The position numbers and the translations under genes were made by a program. From Perilla frutescens (taxonomy: Eukaryota; Streptophyta; Magnoliopsida; Lamiales; Lamiaceae), in contig BRKX01000007.1 in the NCBI GenBank assembly GCA_026008535.1, positions 60,377,001-60,441,000 of the forward strand: 64,000 nt of DNA. The letters run 5' to 3'. Below, piece after piece: positions 10,076 to 21,444 of this stretch. A model generated the notes under the pieces. The model saw only the letters and a list, made by a program, of their open reading frames with translations, did not search any database and was not told the DNA's origin. Every line of letters starts with the position of its first letter. The first letter of the stretch is position 1.

Positions 10076-13000
10076 ATGACACTCTCCAATCTGTCCTCAA
10101 TCCTCAAAGAAAACAAACTTGTCGGTGAAAACTACAATGACTGGATTCGTAACCTTAACTTAGTTCTTGTTGCTGAGGGACACAAGTTTGTGCTTGAAGA
10201 GGTTTGTCCTCAAACGCCAGATGAGGGTTCTGACGAAGCCCAAAAGGTTGCATATGATATGTGGCTTAGGTCTAATGAGATAGCGCGCTGTTACATCTTG
10301 GCATCTATGTCAAGTGTGTTGCAACATCAGCATGAGCCTATGAAAACCGCTTATGATATCATGTACAACCTTAGTCAGTTATTCGGTCATCAGAATCGCT
10401 CGGCACGCCATTTGGCAATGAAGAAGCTAATGGATGCGAGAATGTCTGACTCCACACCTGTTAGGGATCACGTTCTCATGATGATGGGGTATTTATCTGA
10501 GATCGAGACCTTGGGTGAAGAGCTAGATGGCGACTCTCAAATCGACATTGTTCTTCATAGCTTGTCTTTGAAGTTTGAGCAGTTCAGGCTGAATTTTAAC
10601 ATGATTAAAAGGGATGTCAGCCTGACTGAACTGCTTATAGATCTTCAGGCGGCTGAATTGCTCCAAAAGAGCAATCCCGAGGCCCACATAGCTGAAAAAG
10701 GAGCGTCTTCTTCTGGTGGAAAAAGGAAGAAGAGAAACGCACCTAAGAAGGCTGCAGATGAGGCGCCTAAGGTGAAGAAGCCAAAGGTAAAGATTCCTCC
10801 CGAGGAATTCAAGTCGAAGACTAAGTGCTTCATGTGCGGCCAACCAGGTCACTGGAAGGCGGCGTGTCCTAACAAGAAGAAGAAGAGAGGTACATCTCAC
10901 ACTCTGGTTGTGGAAACATGTTTAGCAACTTGTTCTACCCAGTCATGGGTAGTAGATACTGGAGCTACTGATCATGTTTGCATGTCTTTAAAAGGGTTCC
11001 TGGTAAAAAGACAGCTGAGTGAGGACGAGATGACCATCTACATGGGCAATGCTACGAGAGTGGCGGCTGTTGCAGTGGGAGACGTTGTTTTACCTTTCAG
11101 TAGTGATAGAACTTTGGTTTTGAAAGATTGTCTTTATGTGCCCGGTTTTAGGCGAAACTTGATTTCAGTTTCTAAATTGATTATGGATGGATATTCTGTT
11201 TCTTTTGATAACAAAGTAGTTATCTTTAGTGGTAAACATTTTATCTGTTCTGGCACATTGGATGGACACTTATACTTTCTTAAACCAACTGAAAACACTA
11301 CGCAAAGACAATTGTTAAATACATCGATCACAAACCCTAACAAGAGAAAAGAACCTTCGGAATTGAATCAAACCTATCTTTGGCATCTAAGGCTAGGTCA
11401 TATTAACCTTAAAAGGATACAAAGGCTTGTCAACGATGGACCATTGTCTTCTTTGGTACTGGAATCGTTTCCTTTGTGTGAATCCTGTTTGGAAGGTAAA
11501 ATGACCAAGCGTCCTTTCCAGTCAAAAGGAAATAGATCCGAAGGGCTATTAGATTTGATTCACTCTGACCTATGTGGCCCTATGTCAGTTCAAGCTCGAG
11601 GAGGGTTCGAGTATTTCATCACTCTCATTGATGATTACTCTAGATACGGTTATATCTACCTGTTACGTCGCAAGTCTGAATGCTTTGAGAAATTCAAAGA
11701 GTTTAAGGCGGAAGCAGAGAAACGAACATGCAGAAGTATCAAGTCACTACATTCTGATCGTGGTGGCGAGTACCTCTCAAGCGAATTTAGGGATTACATG
11801 GCAGAGAGTGGGATTACATCCCAGTTGACTGCGCCTGGAACGCCACAGCAGAATGGCATGGCGGAAAGAAGGAATCGTACATTGTTAGAGATGGTTAGAT
11901 CAATGATGAGTTATTCTGAGTTGCCTATTTCGTTCTGGGGATATGCCCTGGAAACAGCAGCTTATATTCTTAACTTGGTTCCATCGAAATCAGTTCCTGC
12001 TACACCCACAGAACTATGGACTGGACGAAAGCCCAGTTTGAACCATATTCGGATTTGAGGTAGCCCAGCACACGTGTTGGACAAGGAAGCTGATAAGCTG
12101 GCTCCTCGTACTGATGTAAGGCTGTTCGTTGGATATCCTAGAGGAACGAAAGGTGGTTTGTTTTATAGTCCTAAGGATCTGAAGATCATTGTTAGCACCA
12201 ATGCTCGATTCTTAGAGAAAGACTATGTCATAAACCACAAACCAAGGAGTCACATCATCCTTGAGGAGTTAAGGGGTGGATCAAATCCTACACCAGTTGT
12301 ACAAGAAGATGAACCACCAAACACTGCACAACGTGTCACAGAAGTACAGGAACTGCCTCGTCGCAGTGGGAGGGTTGTACGCCAACCTGATAGATTCATT
12401 GGTCTAGGAGAGGCTTCAGATTTCCCAGAGGGTCTCAATTAATTGGATCCCAGGACCTATGACGAGGCAATTCGAGATAAAGATGCAGATTCTTGGAAAA
12501 CTGCAATGGAGTCTGAGATTGGATCTATGGATCACAATCAAGTCTGGGAACTTGTAGAACCACTAGATGGGGTAAAACCCATTAGCTGTAAGTGGGTCTA
12601 CAAACGCAAGAGAGGATATGATGGGAAGGTTGAAACCTTCAAAGCTAGATTGGTGGCAAAAGGGTATACTCAGAAAGAAGGGATCGATTATGAGGAAACC
12701 TTTTCACCGGTAGCCATACTTAAGTCAATCCGGATTCTCTTGTCTATTGCCGCTCATTTGGATTATGAGATCTGGCAGATGGATGTCAAGACAGCTTTCC
12801 TAAACGGAAGTCTTGAGGAAAACATTCAAATGAAACAACCAGATGGATTTATTGCTAAGGGCCAAGAGCACTTGGTGTGTAAGCTTAAGAGATCCATTTA
12901 TAGACTTAAGCAGGCATCGAGATCTTGGAACATCCGATTTGACGAGGTTATCCAGTCATATGGATTCGTGCAAAGTCTGGATGAGAGCTGTGTGTACAAG

Positions 13001-14026
13001 AAATGTGACGGAAACGTGGTGGCGTTCCTCGTACTTTATGTTGATGACATCTTGCTTATTGAAAATAGTAAGAAGGCGTTATCAAACATTAGGGTGTGGT
13101 TGTCCGAGCAGTTCGATATGAAGGATCTGGGTGAAGCCGGACATGTCCTTAGCATCAAGATCATTCGTGATCGCCAGAAAAGGATGTTATGTCTGTCCCA
13201 GATGACTTATATCGATACAGTGCTAGCTAGATTTGGCATGCAAGATTCCAAGAAAGGTTTTATACCTTACAGGCATGGAATTCATCTATCCAAGGAAATG
13301 TGTCCCCAAACACAGTCTGAGATAGAGGAAATGAAGAAAGTACCATATGCTTCGGCTGTGGAAAGTTTGATGTATGCTATGCTATGCACTAGGCCAGATA
13401 TATGCTATGCCGTTGGCATGGTAAGTAGATATCAGTCTAACTCTGGACAAGGTCACTGGACTACGGTAAAAAACATTCTCAAGTACCTTAAACGGACTCG
13501 AGACTACATGTTGGTTTTCCGCTCTGATAGCCTAGTACCTTTGGGTTACACGGACTCAGATTTTCAATCCGACAAAGATCAGAGTAAGTCTACCTCGGGC
13601 TATGTGTTTACATTAGGAGGTGGAGCCATTGCATGGAGGAGCATTAAGCAGAAATGCATTGCAGATTCCACCATGGAAGCTGAGTATGTAGCTGCCTCTA
13701 AGGCTACAAAAGATGCTGTCTGGCTCCGCGGGTTCCTAGTGGGTTTGGGCGTGGTTCCTAATTTGCCTAAGACTATCACGATATACTGTGATAATTCTGG
13801 TGCAGTGACAAATTCGAAGGAACTGAGAGCTCACAAAGCAAGTAAACACATAGAGAGAAAGTACCATCTTATACGAGAAATCGTTAAGAGAGGAGACGTG
13901 GCGGTGGTCAAGATTGCATCTGAGGACAACCTGGCTGATCCATTCACGAAGAGCCTGGAGGGTAAGACCTTTGATGGTCACGTGGAGAAAATGGGAGTGA
14001 GATGCAGACCCGGTAGCGCAGTTTGA
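10076..14026 (+). pseudogene. Copia gag-pol of element A, two stop codons
   Basis: A single frame of about 1316 codons encodes Gag (from MTLSNLSS), a CCHC zinc knuckle (10825-10866), protease with VVDTGAT (10949-10969), integrase with His-His-Cys-Cys and DDE residues (about 11384-11900), reverse transcriptase with YVDD (13037-13048) and RNase H. Copia gene order (integrase before RT) is clear. The frame is broken only by TGA at 12056-12058 (expected Trp) and TAA at 12440-12442 (expected Glu, as in F). The YGLKQ motif of RT reads YRLKQ here. Proteins would act in cytoplasmic virus-like particles. As it stands only Gag, protease and most of integrase could be made. Confidence 0.95.
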
Positions 14027-14092
14027 GTTGATAGTTTTAGATTGGAGAGTTTGCCAGTTAGTTATTATGCTTGAAAGACATGCTTCAAGTAT

Positions 14093-14103
14093 AAGTGGGA
14101 GAT
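14093..14103 (+). other. Polypurine tract of element A
   Basis: AAGTGGGAGAT followed immediately by the 3' LTR at 14104; the position expected for the plus-strand primer. Confidence 0.85.
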
Positions 14104-15551
14104 TGTTAGTTTTGTATACTGGAAGACTTGTCTTTGTATACTTTTCTGATGATATGATGATATGAAATGAAAGTTATTGCAGTCACTATTTGCATTTAGA
14201 TTATGTTCTATAATTGTTTTATGCAATGTTCCATATACTTACATTGTAGATGATATGGTGTGGGGAGTCACACGGTAAGATCGTATCATTAGAACCTTGT
14301 AATGTATTAAAGAGCTCACGGCTTAGATGGTCCTGAACACACCATCGGTACACCGTAGAATAATCTGATAAGTTAGTTTATCTTGGCTAACTGATTATTC
14401 TAGTACACTGGTTAGTGTATTGAGGAGGATCACGATAGGATACTATTCACTGTCTCTGACCCAGTTACTGAGAGAATAAAGATCCACAGAGTTCGGGTTC
14501 TGAACTCATGTGATATTGGTGAGCATATGTGTGTGTTGTTTATTACTTTGATTTATCAATGGGTGAGATCTTTTCGTAGATCGAATTCGATATCTTGGGT
14601 AATAACAATGTATACATGATGTCTCGAGCAATATGCATGAGCACTGTGTCCTGGTGCGCCAGGTTGATGATGTTCTCTTGAGGAAGCACAAGTTCATGTT
14701 GAAACCCTGCAGGTGGAATTTATTCCGTACATGAATAAAGCTTGTGTGGTACTACTCAAGGTTTTAGATGTTAATTAACTATAGCTGTCAGAGGCTTACA
14801 TAATTAATTAATGAACATTATATCTTAAACACGGGGAATGGCTGGACTAAAGGAGAAAGCATATTCGTAAATATGTATTAAATTGGTAGGTCAGTTTTAC
14901 TTCTTTAGTGGAATAAAAGTAAAACTTAATTTATTTAATTATATCCTAGGTTTATTGGATATTGGATATTAAATAAATTAGTGGGCCAATTTAATATTCT
15001 TCTAGATCCCTGTTGTAGCCCAATTGACTGAAAGTGGACTGGATATTGAACTTGAGATAGAGGCCCAGCCCAATAGGGCTGGAACATGAAATTTCGCCCC
15101 TCCCTATATATAAGGGGAGGGGGGGGCCCGAAATTTTCATGAATTTAATCATTGGAAATCAGCCCCTCTTTGTCTCTCAAAGTTATCCACAGATTTCACA
15201 ACTTTATCTAGTAGATTTCAGCCCACTCTGAATCTAGATACAGTCCGGGAATACAACAGAAGATCTTGGAGTAGAATCTGTGGTGCTCGATTTTTTGAGG
15301 TGTTAGGTGGCGCCATACAGTGTTCATTCAACAGCAAGATTAGATCTTTAATCTTGTCCGCAGACCGTCTATCGATTTGTAAGTAGATTCGTTTCTATGT
15401 CTTCCGCTTTATTAGATTCGAATCTGCTTTGCATGCTTTTTGTATAGATTGTGATAAACATGCATGTTACATAAAATTATGATTTGCATGAACACGGATT
15501 AATGAACAACCAAATGATCCTGCGGTGGTTTAATTCGAAAAAACCCCAACA
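14104..15551 (+). repeat. Element A 3' LTR
   Basis: 1448 bp, nearly identical to 6146-7592. It ends AACCCCAACA and is followed by the TGTAT duplication. Confidence 0.95.
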
Positions 15552-16080
15552 TGTATATGCAGCGGAATTTAGAAACACACAACGGATTGAAAAATTTCAC
15601 GAGATTATATTTCTATAATCTCGCAAAGTGCCTCAGGGCGAAATATTCACTATATGAATTTGTGAATTACAAAAACACTACAAGTAAACTCTTACTAAAC
15701 TTAAGACACTTTATCTCTTCCTTCGCAGAAGGTTGTGACTAAAATTGTCTTAACTAACACTTGTAGGAAACTAGAATCTCTCAATACAGATCTAAAAATA
15801 TATCTCTCTTAATTCGTCTACTCTATACAAATGATTCCTATTTATACAAAATAATATACGTGGTCTGTACTCCAAATAACAACTTGATCTTTCCATGAAC
15901 TTCATTCTTAGATTTGCGCCGTACGCCCGCAACTTCCATAACAACCTTTTGACTCAATCAATCTTTAGTAAAGCGCAACAAACTTTCTAGAATATCTCAA
16001 CCTATTATCTTCCTGCACAAGCAAACAAAGAAAGACAAAACAAAACAATATCCAAACTAATAACAAACCAACCGGTTTCA
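15552..16080 (-). repeat. Element C 3' LTR, right piece
   Basis: Matches 56981-57509 of C's 5' LTR. With 6074-6145 it rebuilds an LTR of about 596 bp once the duplicated TGTAT is counted once. The right edge GGTTTCA is followed by C's polypurine tract. Confidence 0.9.
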
Positions 16081-16097
16081 ACAATCTCCCCCTTTTT
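16081..16097 (-). other. Polypurine tract of element C
   Basis: The minus strand reads AAAAAGGGGGAGATTGT and then enters the LTR at TGAAACC, a classical Copia polypurine tract. Confidence 0.85.
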
Positions 16098-16474
16098 GTC
16101 TTTCTTCCCAAAACAACCTCAAGCATGCAACATAATAAAATCATAACAGAACTCCCCCTAAACATATACTTGGAACACAACAAGCATAATCAAAACAGAA
16201 CACAATTGCAGTTGCTCCCCCTGTCATGCAAACTTCCCAAAACAAAGTGTTTCCAACACTATTCATAAAATATCAGCAAAAAGAAGATCTTTATCAAAAG
16301 ATCAATAAGTCAATTCAGCAGATAGATAAACATTAAAGACATAAAATAAACATAGTGTTAAAACACAAAAAGCACAATAAATTGTTTTGAGAAATTATTT
16401 TGATAAACATCAGCATAACAAAACTGCAACAGTCTGTAGTCTTCCTTCTTCTTCTTCCTTCTTCTTTTCTTCCT

Positions 16475-18416
16475 CTACTCCTCCTCCTCCTCCTCCTCCT
16501 CCTCCTCTTGGTCATCAGTTTCCTCCTCTTCACTTGCTGCTGCCCTTGCCCTTCCTTTGCCTCTGCTACTGGCTTCTCCACCACCAGTTTCTCCCCCTTT
16601 TAGGGATGAAAGAAGGCGCTGGAATACTTTTCTTTGCTTGGCAAAGATCTCTATCTGGGCAATATAGAAGTCAATCTGTTCCTGCAACATAAATATAGGG
16701 ATAGAACAAAGATGATCTGAAGATGGAGGAGCAGTCTCAGCAGCATCACTCCATGAAAGATCACGAGTTCTAGACTCAGCAAGAAAGGCCTTTTGAACAG
16801 TCTGGAGAGGAAGTTTGGCCGTGAGAATATCCTTCTTTGTGGGCTTAAAACCTTGGTCTAGGAGCATGTTGTAAATGACAGAGGGAACTACTAACTTCTT
16901 GTTGGACTTTGTCATGGCAATCTCAGCAATTGAATTGAAAATATGTTGCCCTAGATTCACCTTTTCTCCCATATACACCTTATACAATAGACAAACATGC
17001 TCGAATGGCACCATCATTGTGTTAGAAGTAGGAATCCAATTTGACACAGAGATTTTGTGAAGTGCTGAGAACAGTGATGCTAACTGAAGCAAGTCTATTC
17101 GGCTTCTTGTTAGCCACCCACATCTCAGTTTGGCCACCAGTTAACACATCAGCCATCTTAGCCTCCAACTCCTCATCAACCCCCTCATCAGCTTCAATAA
17201 CATTAGGTATTCCCAAAAATTTGTTAATCCTAGCCGGAGTAACTATGAATACCTTCCCACGTACAAAGACTTTACCATATTGCTTAGAGGCTGGATTCCC
17301 AAAATCATGTGTCAAATTTGCATAGAAATATCTAACTACTTCAGCAACATAAGGCCTAGCATAAGTTACACTCCCCAACACTTTTCTTTTCTTCAAAAAT
17401 TCAACCAAATTATATCCAGAAAAATCTTTTAAATCTACTGCTCGATCATTCAAGATTTCTCTATTCTTAAAGAATTCCCAATTACGCTTAGCAAGATCTG
17501 AATAAAATAAGATTGAGTTAGCCTTTGATACCTCTAAATCCGAATCAGAGTCAGCATCCTCCTCAGTTTTAGCAACACTCCGCTTAACTTTCTTCATAGC
17601 TTTTCCACGACCTTTCGAGGGAGAAAAGAAAGAGATCTTTCTATTGCCCTTCTTTGAAGCAACAGTCTCTTCAACTTCATCATCAGCCTCAGAATCGGAA
17701 AGAGTCTGTTCACCCATATCATCATCTGACATCTCTTCTTCACACTCTTCCTCCTCTTTGGCTTCACTGATGATCTCAATTAGCTCCACCGGAGTTCTCG
17801 AGGAACTACCGGTCACATGAAGATGCTTGGACCGTCTAGTTGGAGGGGCCTTCTTCAACTTTGTCGATTTCTTCTTGGGCGGCATATGTGTCGGAGTAGA
17901 CTTCTCAAGCATCTCTTCCTTTGTTTCTTCTTCAATTTCAGAAAATGGAACCTCAACTGGACCTTCATTATATGTGTTTCCTTCATCGAAAGGAAGAAAC
18001 GGGTCAATCTGTTCTTCGGCGAGGATAGGAGTGTCGAGAACTGGAGTATCAAAGGTAGACATGACTACCCCATTAGGAGCTAGAATAATGGCTCGCTTTA
18101 AAGATGGGGAGACCAGAAAAGGTTGGACCGGAGAGGGCGCCGGTAGAGATAGGGGTTTCGACTGAACTTCTGAATAACTTCCTAACTCGGGGAAAATCTC
18201 CATAGGAGCATTACCTCTCTAAGGAGATAGGGGAACCTTTGGACGAAAAACAGGAGAAGATTCTGGAGACAAAAGGTGAAAAGGGTTGGAAATGATAGGT
18301 TGCGGTGGAGAGAGAAATGAAGGTTGCGGGGGGAAGGTTGAGAGATGGCGAAGGTATGCTGAGGCTTCAGGGTCGCTCAACAATTCTTGAATCTGCTTCA
18401 ATTTCTCAGAATCCAT
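16475..18416 (-). pseudogene. Extra ORF downstream of pol in element C
   Basis: This ORF lies between RNase H and the 3' LTR. I take the ATG at 18416-18414 (MDSEKLKQIQELL). It starts with a Pro/Ser-rich region, then acidic and Lys-rich low-complexity sequence. From about 17520 to 16780 comes a domain resembling the plant family annotated as putative plant transposon protein (Transposase_32 type, from memory), with features such as FFKNREI and ARINKFLGIPN. The end is a predicted helix followed by a run of glutamates. It is broken by TAG at 18221-18219 and by a frameshift where two frames overlap between 17022 and 17137. The function of such ORFs is unknown; I see no signal peptide or membrane segment arguing for an envelope. 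Confidence 0.7.
16476..16508 (+). repeat. (CTC)n microsatellite in C's extra ORF
   Basis: About ten trinucleotide repeats, preceded by a CTT-rich tract. On the minus strand they encode the terminal polyglutamate of C's extra ORF. Confidence 0.85.
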
Positions 18417-19010
18417 GGCGGAAAATGGATGAAGACTAACAGATTTTTGGGGAGATGAAAAGGTTTGGAAGGGTTTTTGAATAGTGAATCGAAAACAGAA
18501 GAAAAAAGAGAATCTGGGAGAAAATGACTGGAGAGAGAAAGAGAGTGATTCTTTTATATACGATTCATCACACAAATAAGGATGGATATATAGAATCGAT
18601 AGATACCCGCCTCCATCAAAATAGGAATCAATTATATTAAAGATATAGTCAAACCAGATATTAAAGATAGAGTAAGATACACTTCCAGATACATTCAACT
18701 GACTTTCAAAATTTTCCCGGTTTTTTATTTATTTATAATTAACCAACTATTGTCAAGAAAATTTATTATCAGAATACTTTTGTTACATCATAGAAAACTT
18801 TTAAAGAAGAGAAACAGATGATGAATAGATGAATAACCAAAAGAATCTTATCAAAACCATTTATCTAAGATCTTTAATCTAGTTATATGATTTTATAAGA
18901 ACGATCATGGTTTTACCTTACTACAGACTTTTCCATCCTCGAATATGTTCAACTTCACAGTTAACTATGATATACCAAAAGTGTGACAACAGTTGGATCA
19001 ACTGTACTTT
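18417..19010 (-). other. Spacer between C's RNase H and extra ORF
   Basis: AT-rich. An open frame continues upstream of the chosen start to 18698, but its residues are low-complexity and show no domain. Nothing else seen. Confidence 0.5.
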
Positions 19011-19999
19011 TTATATAGAACACAAGCCAAGAGATTTCCTCAAAATTGAGAATCTCTCATAGCTTAAAGATTTTGTAAATAAATCTGCGAGTTGATTATC
19101 TGTACTAATATACTCTAACTTTAATAGCTTCTTTTCAACTAAATCCCTAATAAAATGATACCTTAAATGAATGTGCTTGGATTTGTAATGATGAACCGGG
19201 TTCTTTGCAAGGTTGATGGCACTTGTATTATCACAGAGCATCACCAAGGAATTGCTTTCCAGGCCATAATCATCCAACATCGACTTTAGCCATATCAACT
19301 GTGTTGAACAACTCCCGACGGCCACATATTCGGACTCAGCTGTGGACAATGAGATGCAATTTTGCTCTTTATTGTGCCAAGAGATGAGGTCGTTTCCTAG
19401 GTAACAACATCATCCACTTATACTTCGTCTATCATCTATTTGTTCAGCCCAGTCGGCATCACTGTACCCAACTAGATCTGTAGTTGTGTCCTTTGTGAAC
19501 CATAGTCCCAATTCACATGTGCCGGCCACATACCGAATAATCCTCTTTATCGCCTTAAGGTGTTCCTTCTTGGAACAAGACTGAAATCGAGCACATGCAC
19601 ACACACTGTACATGATATCTGGTCGGCTAGCGATCAGATAAAGGAAACTTCCGATCATTGATCTGTATAAAGTTGGATCAACTTCAGGTCCAACTACATC
19701 CTTTGATAACTTTTCATTCGTACTCATGGGAGTCCTTATGTGCTTTGCATTCTCCAAACCGAACTTCTTTACAAGATTTTTGGCATATTTTGTCTGTGAG
19801 ACGAAAACACCATTTTCCTTTTGTTTGACTTGAAGTCCAAGAAAGTTACTAAGTTCACCGACCATACTCATTTCAAATGATGTGGACATTGCTTCAACAA
19901 ATTCCTTCAAAGCTTTCTCACTTGTCGATCCAAATACTATATCGTCGACATAGATTTGAGCGATCGTGAGTAAATCTTTTTCTTTCTTGAGGAATAAAG
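19011..19999 (-). pseudogene. Element C RT C-terminal part and RNase H
   Basis: From 19999 down, the reading frame continues reverse transcriptase with YVDD at 19952-19941, then the connection (NFLGLQVKQ, RPDIMYSV) and RNase H (YSDADWAE, STAESEYVA, CDNTSAI, FTKSL). A TGA at 19412-19410 interrupts it, probably from a glycine codon, and RNase H continues in the same frame to 19011. The N-terminal half of the same enzyme lies at 29282-29911, across element F. The palm and RNase H catalytic residues visible here are intact. Confidence 0.9.
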
Positions 20000-21444
20000 T
20001 GTTAGTTTTGTATACTGTAAGACTCGTCTTTGTATACTTTTCTGATGATATGATGATATGAAATGAAAGTTATTGCAGTCACTGTTTGCATTTAGATTGT
20101 GTTCTATAATTGTTTTATGCAATGTTCCATATACTTACATTGTAGATGATATGGTGTGGGGAGTCACACGGTAAGATCATATCATTAGAACCTTGTAATG
20201 TATTAAAGAGCTCACGGCTTAGATGGTCCTGAACACACCATCGGTACACCGTAGAATAATCTGATAAGTTAGTTTATCTTGACTAACTGATTATTCTAGT
20301 ACACTAGTTAGTGTATTGAGGGGGATCATGATAGGATACTATTCTCTATCTCTGACCTAATTATTGAGAGAATAAAGATCCACAGAGTTCAGGTTCTGAA
20401 CTCATGTGATATTGGCGAGCATATGTGTGCGTTGTTTGTTACTTTGATTTATCAATGAATGAGATCTTTTCATAGATCGAATTCGATATCTTGGGTAATA
20501 ATAATGTATACATGATGTCTCGAGGAGTATGCATGAGCACCGTGTCCTGGTTCGTCAGTGTGATGATGTTCTCTTGAGGAAACACAAGTTCATGTTGAAA
20601 CCCTGCAAGTGGAATTTATTCCTTACATGATAAAGCTTGTGTGGTACTACTCAAGGTTTTAGATGTTAATTAATTATAGCTGTCAGAGGCTTACATAATT
20701 AATTAATGAACATTATATCTTAAATACGGGGAATGGCTGGACTAAAGGAGAAAGCATATTCGTAAATATGTATTAAATTGGTAGGTCAGTTTTACTTATT
20801 CAGTGGAATAAAAGTAAAACTTAATTTATTTAATTATATCATAGGTTTATTGGATATTAGATATTAAATAAATTAGTGGATCAATTTAATATTCTTTTAG
20901 ATACCTGTTGTAGCCCAATTGACTGAAAGTGGACTGGATATTGAATTTGAGATAGAGGCCCAGCCCAATAGGGCTGAAACATGAAATTTTCACCCCTCCC
21001 TATATATAAGGGGAGGGGGCACGAAAATTTGATGATATTAATCATAGGAAATCAGCTCCTCTTAGTCTCTCAAAGTTATCCACAGATTTCACAACTCTAT
21101 CTAGTAGATTTCAGCCCACTCTGAATATAGATACAGTCCGGGAATACAACAGAAGATCTTGGAGTAGAATACTGTGGTGGTCGAAATTTTGAGTGCTAGG
21201 TGGCGCCAACTACAGTTCATTCAACAGCAAGATTAGATCTTTAATCTTGTCCACAGACCATCTATCGATTTGTAAGTAGATTCATTTCTATGTCTTCCAC
21301 TTTATTAGATTCGAATCTGCTTTGTTTGCTTTTTGATTAGACTGTGATAAACATGCATGTTACATAAAATTATGATTTGCATGAACATGGATTAATGAAT
21401 AACCAAATGATTATGCGGTGGTTTAATTCGAAAAAACCCCAACA
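20000..21444 (+). repeat. Element F 5' LTR
   Basis: Begins TGTTAGTTTTG, ends AACCCCAACA. It carries the palindromic TATA region at about 20983-21030 and GTAAGT at 21272-21277. Confidence 0.95.
20983..21030 (+). promoter_or_regulatory. Palindromic TATA region of F's 5' LTR
   Basis: TATATATAA between CCCCTCCC and GGGGAGGGG, with outer arms AAATTTTC and GAAAATTT. The outer arms differ from A's (ATTTCG/CGAAAT) but remain complementary. A second copy is at about 28819-28867. Confidence 0.65.

Larger units (their letters stand above)
6146..15551 (+). mobile_element. Copia element A, full length
   Basis: A 9.4-kb Ty1/Copia element with two LTRs of about 1447 bp, an initiator-Met primer site, a 2.4-kb leader, one gag-pol frame and a polypurine tract. 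It is flanked by TGTAT at 6141-6145 and 15552-15556. The empty site is preserved in C's other LTR at 56981-56985. The LTRs differ at about 14 positions by eye (about 1 percent), so this is probably the youngest element here. Gag type, long leader and LTR size suggest a BARE/Angela-like lineage (inference). Two stop codons break the polyprotein. Confidence 0.95.

Noticed and set aside
16387..16692. Plus-strand Pro/Leu-rich open frames near the CTC repeat
   Set aside because: Complement of the polyglutamate end of C's extra ORF; simple-sequence artefact.
16475..18416. Envelope gene for element C (and for E at 49832-51940)
   Set aside because: No signal peptide, membrane helix or cleavage site; low-complexity plus a plant-transposon-type domain instead.
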